A stretch of DNA of 64,000 bases from Rotaria sordida (lineage: Eukaryota; Rotifera; Eurotatoria; Philodinida; Philodinidae), in contig CAJNOL010000558.1 in NCBI GenBank assembly GCA_905250125.1, forward strand, positions 59,882 to 123,881, written 5' to 3'. Position numbers and translations under genes: made by a program. The notes under the pieces were generated by a model. It did not search any database. It worked only from the letters and a program-made list of their open reading frames with translations, and had not been told where the DNA came from. Of this stretch, positions 1 through 12,987 are shown piece by piece. Every line of letters starts with the position of its first letter. Position 1 is the first letter of the stretch.

Positions 1-872
1 GACGCAAACCTACTAAGTTTGGATTTTTTGTGATTGTATCTATGCCTAACTGAACAGCGACATCTAACTTTTCCTATTGATATTTTTTTAGCGGAATTTT
101 TCTACTTCAGATTTATATCAGTAGAAAAGTTTTTTTTTTAAAAAGTTGCCTCTCTCGTATTGCTTATGTAGTGAGGAAAGACAGGGCGAGATCAGGCGAA
201 AGTGAAGCCTGCGCTGAAGAGATGGAACGATGGTGGGATGATATTTTAGCTATCTCACGAGTCTCTGTAAAAACATATAATACAATATTGCGATCTGTTC
301 GATTGTGACGGAATTCTGTTTTAAGAGATGGTCATGTAATCCTCGACGTTTATTTCCTCAGAATCATTTGTTAAAAAACAATATTCATGAAAAAAAACAA
401 ACAACTTTTTTCATCATCCTTCTGATTATATGAGAACTGTGTTATGAAAGTATAAGGTACATATTGGATATTACTACCAAAATTTTGTCTTCAATTCTGG
501 TAATGAAAATAATTCGGAACTATCTATCATAAGCCAACTTTAGAATTAGACAGTAAGGTTCTAAATAATTGACATCAAGATAAGATGAAAATACAACAAA
601 GTAAGCCAAATATAAATATCAATAAAAATTAAGTATGTATACATATCTCTTAAATTACAATATGTCTATCATTAAGTCAATCATAAAGCAAAGATCAACT
701 TTTTCTCGATGATTTTCATTGCCATCGGAATAGATTAGTTTTGACTCAGTACCATTTTCATTAGAACATAAACTATTCATCTAACGAAATTGTTCTACAA
801 GATGATCATATTCGTTTTTTGTTGAGTTTTATAGTTCAATTTGACCTAGACAAGTGAATATGGTCCTAATAG
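1..872. other. no supported gene
   Basis: AT-rich sequence downstream of the chondroitin synthase gene. A plus-strand frame is open for about 60 codons up to a TGA at 306-308 and is more GC-rich than its surroundings, but it has no splice or domain evidence, so I do not call it a gene. Confidence 0.5.
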
Positions 873-878
873 TTTATT
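873..878 (-). terminator. candidate poly(A) signal of the chondroitin synthase gene
   Basis: An AATAAA on the minus strand lies about 30 nt after the stop codon of the chondroitin sulfate synthase gene, a usual distance for a cleavage and polyadenylation signal. Confidence 0.4.
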
Positions 879-909
879 ATATTAACAAACAAAATTCATT
901 TAATTAATT

Positions 910-3164
910 TCAATCATTCAAAATCTTATTATCAAATATATAGTCAATCATATCTGCTTGTGATCCAAGTAAATTAATTTCTGCCGCATGACACATTTTA
1001 AATAATAATTCTTCTTTAATATCATTGCACATTTTTTTATGATATACATGTTTTAAACCAGGTTCAACAGCACGAAATATATAACATTCAGTTGAAATAT
1101 TAACAAATTGTTGAAATAAATTAACATCTTCATTTCCCCAATGATAATTATTTATTTCCCATCCACCAATTCGATCTAAATCACGTTTACGTAGAGCTAC
1201 ATTTCCAAAACCATATATAGAAAATAAACCTGAATCTGTTCGTACATCAATTATTGAATGATTATTATTAACAAACATATGTGAAAAAAATGAATAAATT
1301 ATAGGAAAATAAACTGTACAAGATGATACTGATAATTGATGAATCATTAAACGACGTGTATTAATTAATGATTGTTTTGTAAATATAATATCTACATCAA
1401 GAAAAAATAATAATTGATTATGAGAAAAATATTCTGATGCTAATTGACGACCAAGACCACGATTATATATATGTTGAGTTTCATTAATAATTATTAAACG
1501 AATAGATAATGGATATCTGACTATTAATTGATTTATTTGATCAATTATAGAATTATTTTGTTGAAAATAAAGTATTGTTAAAGTAAAATATTGTTGTTGA
1601 TAAGAATCATTAAGTATTTCATATTGAAAATTATGAATAAATCTTAATAATGTTTTATCTCTATTATTTGAAACAACAATAAGATTTAATTGATATTCTT
1701 TTTTATTTAAATCAATATTAATTATTTCTCGTGAATCAATATGATATTTATTAACAAATGATTGACGTATATGAAAACGTTTTCGAATAACAGTTGATCG
1801 AGATGGAAACATAGAAACTGTACGAGCATTAAGTAATACTTCAACTATTAATTCTAAACCATATCGTGGTATAATACGATGATAACCTAATAAGAATTTA
1901 CCATTAATTACTGTCCAATTACTAGAACGTTGATGCCAAAGTTTTTGTAAATGTTCTATATAAGATTGAACAGTTATATTAATATATGTTTTCCAACGTG
2001 CATCAATTAATTGATAATGTATATCACGTACAAGATCAAATTCCATTGTATTAAAAAATGTAATATAATTTTCTCTATTCGATAATTTCCATATAGATAA
2101 TTGAAATTTTTTTTGTTGTTGTCGACGATAAAAATTAAATAATTGTTGAAATATTGTTCGATTTTGAATTGGATGAAGAATAAATGCACGAGAAATAATT
2201 GATGTTGTAAAATCAATACCAAATAAATAATGTGGACCATAATGATGATAAAATAATACTTTTGAATTATATGCATTTGTACAATCAATATGAACGTGTA
2301 TTAAAATACATCGACCTAATTCAACATCTTCATGATTAGTACGAAGTTCAGATTTAAAACATTGATCAAGCCATGGTCCTAATTGAATAAGTGTTTTTTG
2401 TGAAAGAATTACTCCACTTCCACCCATACAAAAATACTAAAAGAAAAAAGAAAAACTTAAAACAATAGAAAATTAATTTCTACTTTTTTCGGTGGAAAAT
2501 AAATAGTTGATTCACTTTTTCTTCCTGTTCCACCTTGTCCTATATATAAAGCTCGTTTATGATCAATTGATTTAAGCCATTTAATTAAATCTGGAATATT
2601 AACATAAGCATTATCATCTAAACGTAATATCCATGATGTTCGATGTCGATAATATGTATAAAGAAATTTCATAGCATAAAAACTTTTTTTCTGTGGTGGA
2701 TATTCATTTTCAACATATTTTAATTTAACAATAAAAAAACATGATTGAATATATTTATTTGATTTAAAAAATAATTTTTCTATAAATTCTTCTCTACCTA
2801 AATATTTTTCTTCAAGAAATATAATTATTTCAATTTCAATTGTTGATGTTAATAACCATGTTTCAAATATAGCTGGTAAATATTCTATTAAACGTTCATG
2901 TGATGATAAAACAGCAATTGTTAAAAATATATTTGATGTATGATTTTGACATGTTTGAAAAGTTCGATATTGAAAATGATTATAAAATGAATTTGATTTT
3001 ATCATTATTGGTTTTGATGGAAAAGATAAAAATGATGATGATGATGATGAACAATCATTTCGAAGAATAAATTCCCAATAATGTAAACCAAGAAAAAAAC
3101 CAAGAAAAAAGAAAAATAATATAAATAAACAATGATTCCAACGAGTGAATGCTCTACGCGGCAT
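910..3164 (-). CDS. CHSY: chondroitin sulfate synthase (CHSY/CHPF type), two exons
   Basis: Likely Golgi type II bifunctional glycosyltransferase that extends chondroitin (GlcA/GalNAc). Exons 3164-2484 and 2436-910 are joined across a 47-nt GT..AG intron (2483-2437) at phase 0, giving about 735 residues, close to the 750-800 usual for the family. The start ATG is followed by a short basic stretch and one hydrophobic anchor (residues 12-28). The N-terminal fringe-like domain carries LRLDDNAYV (181-189), a DxD-like site. The splice rebuilds FPPKK-YFCMGGSGV, matching the conserved region after that site, followed by HEDVELG (262-268). The C-terminal half has FLDVDIIFT (DxD, 572-580) and WGNEDVNLF (660-668), typical of the GalNAc-transferase half. 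The first site reads DDN rather than DDD, so which transferase activities remain is uncertain; CHSY and CHPF cannot be separated by eye. Confidence 0.88.
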
Positions 3165-4578
3165 TCATCGTTTTTGTTATACATAAAAAATAATTATTAT
3201 TGTCATTATTTGTCTAGAATAAGAATTAGAAATAAAATATTTTTTCCTCATGTACTATATTAATTATAATAAAAAGAAATATATATTTCATCAATTAACT
3301 TATCAATTAGATGTTAAAAATCTAAACATAAAATTTTTATCATGATCGGTTGATGAGTTACACGTACGATACTAGACATTATATGGATCATAGGCATTCA
3401 AATCTAATGTATTCTTCTGTATTACTTTTCTGAAGTCCATTTACTGACCATTCAATTATTAACCGGTACGATTGAATTATGCAGTAATATAGTCAAGGTC
3501 AAAGTTTTATCTCTTTATCTTATTCCTATCATAAACTATTCGCAAGTAAAAACTGTCGAATGACTTTTGAACTATTTGGTATATTTATAATATATAATAT
3601 AGATTAATTCTTTTAAATAATATTCATATATAAATATTATTTATACTAAACAAAGAATTTTTTAGTCAAGGATTTCTTTATAGATTGATATCGAAAATTA
3701 CTACTACCTTTATAATCAACCTACCATATATATTATGCGTTATTTTTATTCTTCAGTACATACTAATCTTCCATTTGTATAACATAATTTCTATTTTTCT
3801 CTCTTTTTTTTTTCTTTCTTTCGTCTTATACTAATATTGAATTATTGAAAAGGAAAAAAAAAAAACTCAAAGTAAAAAATGTAATATGCAATCATTTGAT
3901 GTTAATTTGAATTTCGTATCGGATTGCTAACCTTAAAAAAGAAAAAAAGGAAAAATCAAAAAATAATTACCATCATATATATATATATATTAAAAGAAAG
4001 TAGAGAAGCTTTATTTTTTACGATTATACTTCTTAGGTTATTGACAAGCAAAATAATAAATCATGATTTCTACATACATGCACCGTTGATTTACTTGAAT
4101 ACAGAAAGCCGTATAAAAACACGAATAACAACCAATTCTTTAACTAATCAAGGACTTCAAAGAGACGAAAGATTGAATGCAAGAAGAAGAAGAAGAAGAA
4201 GAAGAAAAAAACGATTAGATTACATGTTTGTTGAAAACGTAAGAGGACATGAGCACGATTGCTTTATTCATATAATATAGAAAGACATGCGTTATACGAC
4301 ATATTGAGTAATGTCTTTCTTTCTTTTTGCTTTATGTACCTCGAAAAAAAAAGAATATTTACTAATTTATTCATAGGTGAATAATATATGAAATTAAATG
4401 CGTAATGTAAACAACTTTGTATTTAACACATTTATTTTATTATTTTCTTTGAACTTATATTTTATTTATTTAAACAAGAAAATTAATTAAAATTCTACTG
4501 TAAAACACATGAAAGACAAAAAAAAAAGAAGAAGAAAAAGAAAAAAAGAAAGTCTAAAATAAAATTTTGCTTTTTTTT
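3165..4578. other. intergenic; simple repeats only
   Basis: Upstream of the chondroitin synthase start and downstream of the ATPase beta gene. It holds an (AT)n tract near 3972-3992, a GAA/AGA microsatellite near 4180-4208 and several A or T runs. I see no gene. Confidence 0.6.
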
Positions 4579-6149
4579 CTAACGATCATCAATATTTGGT
4601 TTCTCAATTAAATGTGAACGAAATAATTGAAAAGCAACCATACCACGCATAGCTTTGGAATCATGTTCCATACCTGGTTCCCAAGCTCGACATGTTACAC
4701 TAATAAGACGATTTAATGGTAAATTTTTAAACTGAACTAATACAAATGGTTGAACATGATCAGGAGCATTTCTATTGTATAAAAACAGAACGAAATCATC
4801 TTTATCTTTTGTATATAAAAGCTTACCGATATGGAAAGTAATAATTTGGTATAATACCGTATTTTATTGAACCAGATGGTTTTCCTACTGAATAGTATTT
4901 GACATCATGTAAAGCATCTTTATCAGCAGGATTCTATTTTTGTAAAAAAAAAAAAAAAAAACGAAATAAAATTTCGATAAAGAATACAATAGAACATTAG
5001 TACTATGATTTGATAAATATGTATCTATTCAAAAGAAAGATTAAATCTTATTTCATTTACAACATACCGATCCTTCACATGTGATATAAACGTCTGGTTT
5101 TGATACACTTTTATTACTATGGATATTTCGAAGATCTTGTATACGTGGTGGTAAAGGACCTTTTGATGGTGTCCATCCATAGACCTATAAAGAATTAATT
5201 AATTTTTTATTTTTTTGTTTTGAATTTGAAAAACAAAACAAACAAATTATTGAATACTTTATTTAATTTAACAAGAACACATGGTTCTTCATTTTTAAAA
5301 CCATACATATTATTATCCGAACATGGATGATCTGCTGTATTAACAATATGAAACCAATTAAATGAACATGCTGTACCGGGTACTAATTCTGATGCTGGTT
5401 CCACTTCTGAACATTCTTCTATTTTAGCATCATTTCTTTGAATAAGATAAACTACAAACAAACAAAATAAAACGACTTGTTTTTTTTTTTTTTTTCTTTC
5501 AAAAGAAAAAACAATAATTAACTAACCATCACGATATAATCGAAGTGATGAAGCAATACGTATTTGTTGATGAGGATCACTTGTTATTCGAATAAGACTA
5601 TCATCAATTTCTGGTTGAGGTCGAAAACCCATTCCAACTATAAAAAAAGAAAACAATAAAGAAAAAAAAAACAAAATCAAAATCAAAATCATAAATATTT
5701 ATTTTATTTTTAACAAACCAACAGTAGCTGTTGTTCGTACAGCCATTGTACTATCCTTATTATAATATCTTGGTACTTCACGATCAAGCATCCAAGCAAA
5801 TGCCGTAAGTAAAATAACAAAAAACATTCCCAAACAAAAATAAAATATTGTATAAAATAAGGCTAATCTAGCTAAAATATATATAAAATAAGTAATATAA
5901 TTTGATTAACTTTAATTTTTATTTACCCCAATTAAGAGAACTACGACCAAGTAATGTTTTTCTACGTGGATCATACAAAAAGCTTGTACGTGGTTTTTCT
6001 ACATTTTTATTTTTTGGAAGTATTTCTTCATTTTCAGGAGGTAATTTTCCTTTAATAAAACTAGATTTTCGAACATCTGTATAGGGACTTGGTGGAAGTA
6101 TATGAATATCACTTGAAACATGTCCTTGTCGAGGATCTTTTTCATCCAT
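4579..6149 (-). CDS. ATP1B: Na+/K+-transporting ATPase subunit beta, seven exons
   Basis: Beta subunit that escorts and stabilises the sodium pump alpha subunit at the plasma membrane. Exons by GT..AG and phase: 6149-5927, 5871-5719, 5637-5527, 5451-5258, 5184-5068, 4933-4827, 4771-4579. They sum to 1098 nt (365 aa plus stop). The ATG at 6149 is the first in frame. A cytosolic tail of about 75 residues leads to one membrane segment (about 77-102) containing LALFYTIFYF, the YxxFYxx-type motif by which beta contacts alpha. The ectodomain has DDSLIR, NMYGFKNEEPCVLVKLNKV and six cysteines (EECSE, TACSF, HPCSD, EPCVL, TCEGS, TCRAW), matching the three family disulfides. The C-terminus (about 55 residues after FVLVQFKNLP) follows the usual end of the family. 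At 365 aa it is longer than vertebrate subunits (about 300), because of the N-terminal tail and small inserts. Introns are 49-135 nt. Confidence 0.92.
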
Positions 6150-8091
6150 TTTATCTATTTCAATCAAATAGAAAAAAGAAAATTTTTACTTTTTATAGTA
6201 AAGAAAAAAAAAACAAACCAAACGCACTTTTATGAGGAAATGCTTCGTTCTTGTCTTATATATATATATGATTGCAAATGAAAGGATGATAACGTTAGTA
6301 TGAAATGTAAGTGTATTCAACCGTAACCAAAATATATGTATATGTTTATGCTTTATACATTCTTTTCTTCTGTCTATATTCAGTGGACATAAAGTATGCA
6401 TTTATGTTCGAAAAAGAGAGGCAATCAGTTTTTTTTTGTATACATAAAAATGCAGAAAAGAATATACTCCTTGTTTATATATTGAGGATTATATTATGAC
6501 TAGAAATATGATTTCTATAATTTTAATATCAATTATGAACACGTGTATTTTATACATAGAAAATGAAGAATGTTATTGTCATACATGGACTATTAACAAT
6601 GATAAAGATAAAGAATTCTTTTGAAATTTTATTTTTAGATAATTGAAAAAACATAAGTTTTTAGTTCATATTCTATCTTGACAAGTTGAGAATAAATTTT
6701 GTATTATTCTATATATTTATAATTTCTTTTGTTTTTGAGTTTGTCATTGATATCTTATTGTAAATCTTCGAATATAGAATTTAAATTTTTATTTAAAATG
6801 TATTCTCTCGTAAAAGAAGAGTTTCAAAAAAACAAAAATACGAAATAATCAAATGACATATTATCTTTTGTTTTATTTTAATAACTCATTGTATTTTTTT
6901 ATGATAACAAATTATTAATTAATTTTTAGAGATACCGTAGAAAGAAGAGAAATTTGATAAATGAAAAAAAAAAGAGAATAAAAGTGTGATAAGCAATCAG
7001 GCATGACCTTGATGAATATTTTTACTTATTACTGATAAAAATCATGTTTTTTTTTTGGACATAAAAGTTTATAAGTGTGAGTATGTACCATAGCCTTCTT
7101 CAATTTGTATAAACATCGAACATGAATAATTAGGAAAACAATGTATGTGAGAAATTTCAATTCATTATATTATTGAAAATATCTGCTTTAAACTGTAAAT
7201 TAAGAAGATTAATCATATTCCTATCAAATGAATGTTTTCACTATCAAACTAACTAATTTAAAATATGATCTATCCATAACATGTATGGATCGTGAAATTT
7301 GAATTTCAAGATATTTACAGTCTCTATCATGTGATCACATTTCAAAATTTTAGCAGCATTTTTTTTGTCATGGTTGGATAGAGCTCGATGAATTACATAA
7401 GAAAAAAAACAATATTACACATATTCAAAAGTGATTGTACAACCATCTAAATTTTGTATCTATTATTCTTATATTTAACAATAATAGTATCTTATTGCTT
7501 TTGAATATTTATGATATCACTTTTTTTTTCCTCATGCAACTTGCAGAGCTTTATCTAATCACGATAAAAGAAAAATACTGTTGAAATTTGAATATCTCGG
7601 TCCACGCATGCTATGATCAGCTCATATTTTAAATTAGTTCGATTGTCAATCAGAGAATTCATTTGATTGGAATATGATCAATATTGTTAACTTACAGAGT
7701 AAATAGAGCAAAAGTTGTCATAGGTTCAAAATTCTCAAACGCTTCCTTATAGGTAGCATTGGACTCACAAAGACTAAAAGTTAACTCTCCGTTTTTTTGT
7801 AAGTAAAAAGATCAGAATACTGAGTATATTTCCTGAAACACAAGTTTTTTTTTGTTCAACTAGAACTAATCTTATTTGTATACTGTAATAACAAAAACCT
7901 AGCGGTATATCATATTTTGTAACAAAAATAAAATAGACACCATAAATATTTTCTTCGAGTTACATTAGAAAGTATTTAGAAGGGGTATCAACTTTTTTTT
8001 TGTTTCTATTTCAAAATAAACTCTGCATAGAAAATTTGGTATTTCATTGTAGTTGCATATGTCTTGCCATTAAACAATTTTTGATTTTTTC
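6150..8091. other. divergent intergenic region; no gene seen
   Basis: Lies between the starts of the ATPase beta gene (-) and the B-box-like gene (+), so it should hold both promoters. It contains a short (TA)n near 6258-6270 and many A/T runs; no motif is distinctive enough to name. Confidence 0.5.
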
Positions 8092-9298
8092 ATGTCTCAA
8101 TCAACTTGTACCATAAATAAATGTAAACGAATATCACGTGCACTTTGTCATTGTTGTAATCAAGATATATGTTTATTACATTTAAAAGAACATTATGATA
8201 AAATTATTTTACAATTAAATCCATTAACAGATGAAATTAGTACAATTGATAATCGATTGATTGAAATAGATATTAAAGAATTTATTATAGAATATTGTAA
8301 ACAACTTGAACAATGGCGTAATGAATGTTATAAAACTATTGATTATTTATTTTGAAAAAAAATATAAAGAGCTTCAACAAATTATAATTAATAAAATTGA
8401 TAAACAAAAAAATGAAATTAATTTAATAAAAAAAGAAATTTATCAATTTAATGAAAATTTAAATAATATCAAACATACATCTTTTAAAATTAATATTCAA
8501 CCATTATTAATTAATGATAATTTAATTGAAATTCAAGAAAAATCCGATCTACATTCAATTCTTTCTTTACCATTTAAAACAATTGATTTTTCTGAAATAA
8601 AATCATCAATTATTGCTACAAATGATCAATATTTATTAATTCATCAAAATTTATATTTATATTTAATTGATTATGATTTTAAAAATAATTAAAAAACTTC
8701 CTTGGCATTTAGAACGTATAAAAGATATATGTTGGTCATCAACTTTTCATCGATTTATTTTAACAACAGAAAATTATGGTATTTGTTTTGTTTATGAAAA
8801 TACAATTTCATTAGATAATGCAAATTGTTTTAAACAAGAAAAATTTCATTCTTGTACATGTTCTAATACATCTTTATTTTTAACTGTTGATGATTATGGT
8901 TCATCAATAATGGAATATCATTTATTACCATCAATAGAATTAATTAAACAATGGAAATCTCCTTATACATGTACAAAAGATGAATATATTGATAGTATAC
9001 GTTATAATAATGAAAAATTTAGTTTAATTATTCAAAAATTTCCTGAAAAAATATTAAAAATTGAATTAAGATCTATTAAAACACTTGATCGATTATGGTC
9101 TATTCAACTTGATATGGATTTAAAACCTTATCAATGTAGATATTGTTTATTTAATCATCATATATTTTACATATTACACAAGATGGAAAAATAAAAGAAA
9201 CATATCATTATAATCCAAGACCATATAATGCTACTTTATTCAGAGATAATATATTAGCCATATTAACTGAGAGTGGTATAAATTTTCATAAACTTTAA
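8092..9298 (+). pseudogene. B-box-like zinc-binding/coiled-coil protein, frame-broken
   Basis: The product starts with a Cys/His cluster (CTINKC, ALCHCC, ICLLHLKEH) in a B-box-like spacing, followed by a Lys/Glu/Ile-rich coiled coil and a C-terminal half with a repeated LDRLWSIQLD-type, beta-propeller-like character. I recognise the opening as a family common in bdelloids; its function is not known to me. It is intronless here. Three single-base shifts break it: an extra T in TTTT near 8353 (gives TGA), an extra A in AAAAA near 8690 (gives TAA), and one missing base near 9173. The reading then resumes cleanly to TAA at 9296-9298. The first two sit in homopolymers, so sequencing error is as likely as real decay. 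If corrected, the protein would be about 400 aa. Confidence 0.72.
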
Positions 9299-11621
9299 TT
9301 GAGTCTATTTTATAGACTTTAAACAAAGCAAAAAAAGGATTTCTATTTTGTTTTAAAAATAAAAATAATTCATAGAATCTTAAAGTCACTTCAAATAATA
9401 TCAATTTATTTTAATGAACAGGAAAATTTATATAAATTAAACGCTATTTTTTTTTCCCTCAATTTATCAATAGGAATATCATATTAAGATTAGTATTTTC
9501 AAAAAAAAACCATGCTAATACTTTTGATAGTTTTTTCGCATAATAATTAATTAATACTAAGGTGTTAACATCATTTTCAATTTTAATACATTCGCTACCT
9601 ATGACTAGATTTCTTAGAGTTCATTCTCAAAAGTTTTCAATAAAAGGACACTTCAGAATTATTTCCTCAAAACAGAACAACAACTTCTTTTTTTTTCTAT
9701 CTAGAATTATCATTTCCATAATAGAACAAAAGAATATTTGAAATTCTAATACTACGACCATATTCGTTAACTTCATGAAAATTTTACAAATTCAAATTAA
9801 TATGTATAAAATCAAGAATTTGTTTTTTTTTGTGGATATAACTACTTTTGATTTCGATATGTCTATCAATAAATAGAAGTTAAAAAAATATCTATAAGAT
9901 ACTTTTGAATGATTTCCTTGAATTAGAAATAAGAATCAATCATTGGATAAAAAAACACTGTTGTATATCATTTGAACTGTTTACGTTTTGTTTTCTCATA
10001 TGGATACCATTTAAAATTCGTTGATCATAAAATATATTGTTCGGAAGAAGTTTTATAAATCGAGCTTTTGACAAAAAAAAGTACAAATTGTGCATCAATA
10101 TTTTTCTGTATAAAATGTTCTTCATCGAGATTTATCATTTACTAAAAATAGATCTAATTATTAGCTTGTCGTCTGAAGTATTCAACTATCTATCAGTGTA
10201 GATTGTTTATTCTAATTTGTAAGACTTGACACCTTTTGACAAGTTTAAGTGCTTGAACTTCTTATTCCATCGTTTAATATTCTTATTCATACGTGTGTCA
10301 GGATGCTCAAAAATGAAATGCTTTATGAAAAACATTACAAGCTGTATAGATTAACAATAAAAATCCGCTTCTATCGCAACCTAGCGATTGTAATACTCGA
10401 TTGAATCTGGTTATCTTTTACAACTATCAAAACGATATTTATGATGTGCAAAACTAAGTTTAATCATATTTTATACATGTTTTTCGATTTATTTTCCAGG
10501 TTTATATTCAAAATGATTTGGCTCATAATACAAAATCTATAGATTAAATAACGAAGTCTATAACAGACAGGTCAAAAAGAGAATCTATATGAGTAGGTAG
10601 ATTGTGATAAGGAACATTTTTTCATCTTGAGTGAAAAAGCTTTTATTATTTTATTCCAATTAATTGTTTTAAGTATGTGTTCATTCCTATGATACCTATA
10701 AAAAGAAAGTCATGTGGTATGGATACATCTTGAGGTTTGTGCAAAAGTCAAGCACATAGAAAAAGAAAAGAAATTCGACTAGAGTTTTTTGTCTATTTGT
10801 AATGGCATTTGTTAAGAACAGGAATCGAAGAATGATATACATAAAACTATAAATTATTCGTAGTAAACGAATGATTGCATAATTAGAATTTTTTCTTATA
10901 GCTGGATTTTTCATAAACAATGCAAAAACTTTTGTTATTTTAGTATGACTTAAATTTCTTGAATAATAAAAATGTATCACCACGTAAATTCTAATATAGG
11001 GTCGATATAAATGTTAACTTCAGTTACTATTAATATCGATGTTCACCAATATGCATTTATATGAGAAACAAATATTCCTTGAGGGAATCAAAACTTATTT
11101 TATATTCTTTATAAGAATTTTATCGGACATATTTTCATAGCTTGTTATGCATTTTTACATGATGGAGATGATATTAAAAACAGAATGACGGAAATGTGTT
11201 TTTTTGCAAATGACATTTCGATGCTACTTTTTACCACTTTATAGGCAGTAGAGTTCTTTGTCAATCACTTTCAACTAGTATTAGTGAGCATATAGATTAT
11301 CATTGAATGGAGGCGTTGTTCTAAGTCGGATTATCCATTGTAGAAAGAAAGTGGCAACTATAGTCTTTCTCTTTGATTGATATTGAAGGTCTAACGAGTA
11401 GAACGAACAATTGATTCTAGAAAATTGCCCTGCGGTAACAAAATCATTAACTATAAGAATGAAGCGAGTGTTAAAAGAAAAAGAAAGAAGAAAAAAGAAC
11501 AACGACAAAAATAAAGTATAAAAATCTTCTCGTTTTCTCGTTCTTCTTCTCATATTTACAATCTAACCCATATAGACAAACACTTTCTGTCTTTATATTA
11601 TAATTTAAATTTTCAAAAATA
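9299..11621. other. intergenic; nothing recognised
   Basis: AT-rich, with homopolymer runs and only short chance reading frames. It includes whatever promoter drives the peptide precursor at 11622. Confidence 0.5.
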
Positions 11622-12047
11622 ATGTCTCATCATTGGTTATTGTTATCAATATTTCTAACAATTTTCTTATTACAAATATCATATCTTCATTCTATTTCAA
11701 TAAATTCTGATATAAATAATCATATTATTGATGAAAATTATGATAATCAAAATATAAAAAATATTCTACTTCATCTAATTAAAAATACTCTTAATGAATC
11801 AAATCCATATAAACAAACAATTTTACTCAATCAATTACGTGAATATCTCAATCGTATGTGTGTTTTTGGTTTATTTGGATCATCACGTGCTCATGCATGT
11901 CAAAATGTAGTTGATATAATTAATCAACTTGATAGAAATGATGAAAATAATGTTACATTTAATGATGATAATACAAATAATGAAAATCATGATATACAAA
12001 AACGTTTCTTTTGTAATGGTTTTATTGGTTGTAAACATTCTGGTTGA
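11622..12047 (+). CDS. secreted peptide precursor with C-terminal CCAP-like cyclic peptide
   Basis: Single-exon 141-aa protein. Residues 1-24 form a strong signal peptide (hydrophobic core LLLSIFLTIFLLQI). The middle is Asn/Asp-rich with one cysteine pair (C80, C93: MCVFGLFG then RAHAC). At the end, a Lys-Arg processing site (127-128) releases a 13-residue tail beginning FFCNGFIGC. The Cys-Asn-x-Phe-x-Gly-Cys core has the same spacing and 7 of 9 identical positions as crustacean cardioactive peptide (PFCNAFTGC), in which the two cysteines form a ring. A terminal Gly could serve as an amide donor. Known CCAP precursors usually hold the peptide internally followed by Gly-Lys-Arg, unlike here. 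The secretory precursor architecture is visible; the CCAP relationship is inference from a short motif, and another family of short cyclic peptides is possible. Confidence 0.72.
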   Translation: MSHHWLLLSIFLTIFLLQISYLHSISINSDINNHIIDENYDNQNIKNILLHLIKNTLNESNPYKQTILLNQLREYLNRMCVFGLFGSSRAHACQNVVDIINQLDRNDENNVTFNDDNTNNENHDIQKRFFCNGFIGCKHSG

Positions 12048-12052
12048 TAAAA

Positions 12053-12058
12053 AATAAA
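12053..12058 (+). terminator. candidate poly(A) signal of the peptide precursor
   Basis: AATAAA six bases after the stop codon of the peptide precursor. It is closer than usual, and the region is A-rich, so it may be chance. Confidence 0.25.
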
Positions 12059-12754
12059 AAATGAATATTTCAACAATATTTAGAGAACGTAACATAATAT
12101 ATTTATTAATTAAAAAAACATAAAAAGAAATTCGAATTGGTTTTTTTATTAAAGGTTTTCATTAACCATGAGAGATTTTTATTTTTTTTTCATCGTTATC
12201 ATTATAGTTATTCAAGAAAAAAAAACATAGTCATGTTTCGCTTATGTTCAAGATTAATTGTATTCAATAAATGAGCCATTAAAGAATCAAGAAACATGAC
12301 TGTATTAAATTTAAAAGAATTATCATAAGCTACAGCGGAAGAAGAATATATTACAAATGAACAATTGTAAGAAATAGAAATACACGAACTAAATATTTTT
12401 GTTTCGTGTATAGAAAGATTTTATAAATACTTAAAATTAACCCATTCGATATATAAACAACGAGAGTCGACGAAATTAGAATAAAACAAAAATACTTTAT
12501 TACACGAAACAAAGAAATGATAATAGATTTGAAAAAAAAACATCTTTGTCGATAACAATCAATGATATCCAGGAAATAATTCAATGAGTTGATAAACTAA
12601 TTGAGCATTTATATCACAGTATTGTTAAGTTCAACTGATTCTTATTTTATGTTATAAACTCTATTCTTCTTCCAATATTATCATGCCCTTATATAAAATA
12701 TTTATATAGATTTTACTAATCTAATGACTTATTCAATATTTATATCAATCACAA

Positions 12755-12945
12755 AAGCTTTTAGTGCAATTCCTTCAGGATTCAAATGTGAAACATGATG
12801 TAACTGCTGTTACTAACTACAGAAAGATTATTTTATTTGATCTATTTTGAGAACACATTTCTTCAGACTTCTTCACAAATGTAATTAGGAAGTAGTTTTT
12901 ATATTATAACAAGACGTCATTGATATACGGTCTATGATCGTTTAT
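12755..12945 (+). repeat. dispersed repeat, second copy at about 42515-42635
   Basis: Both copies contain GATRTAACTGCTRTTRCTAA and, after a stretch of variable length, an (A)AAGTAGTTT block, AACAARACGTY and ATTGATATACGGTCT, in the same order and orientation. The copy here is longer (about 190 versus 120 bp). Probably a non-autonomous mobile element remnant; its ends are not defined. Confidence 0.5.
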
Positions 12946-12987
12946 ATCGACAACGTCTGTCTCAGCCTGTGGATTCAAATTTTGTGT

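Noticed and set aside
120-308. Plus-strand open stretch of about 60 codons ending in TGA at 306
   Set aside because: No start, splice site or domain evidence; the length is compatible with chance. Could be the last exon of a gene outside the window.
3924-4280. 118-codon plus-strand frame
   Set aside because: Driven by an (AGA)n microsatellite giving poly-Arg; low complexity, no features.
8340-8700. Programmed ribosomal frameshifting in the B-box-like gene
   Set aside because: The breaks are in homopolymers and not all in the same direction; no conserved slippery site with a downstream structure. Error or decay is simpler.
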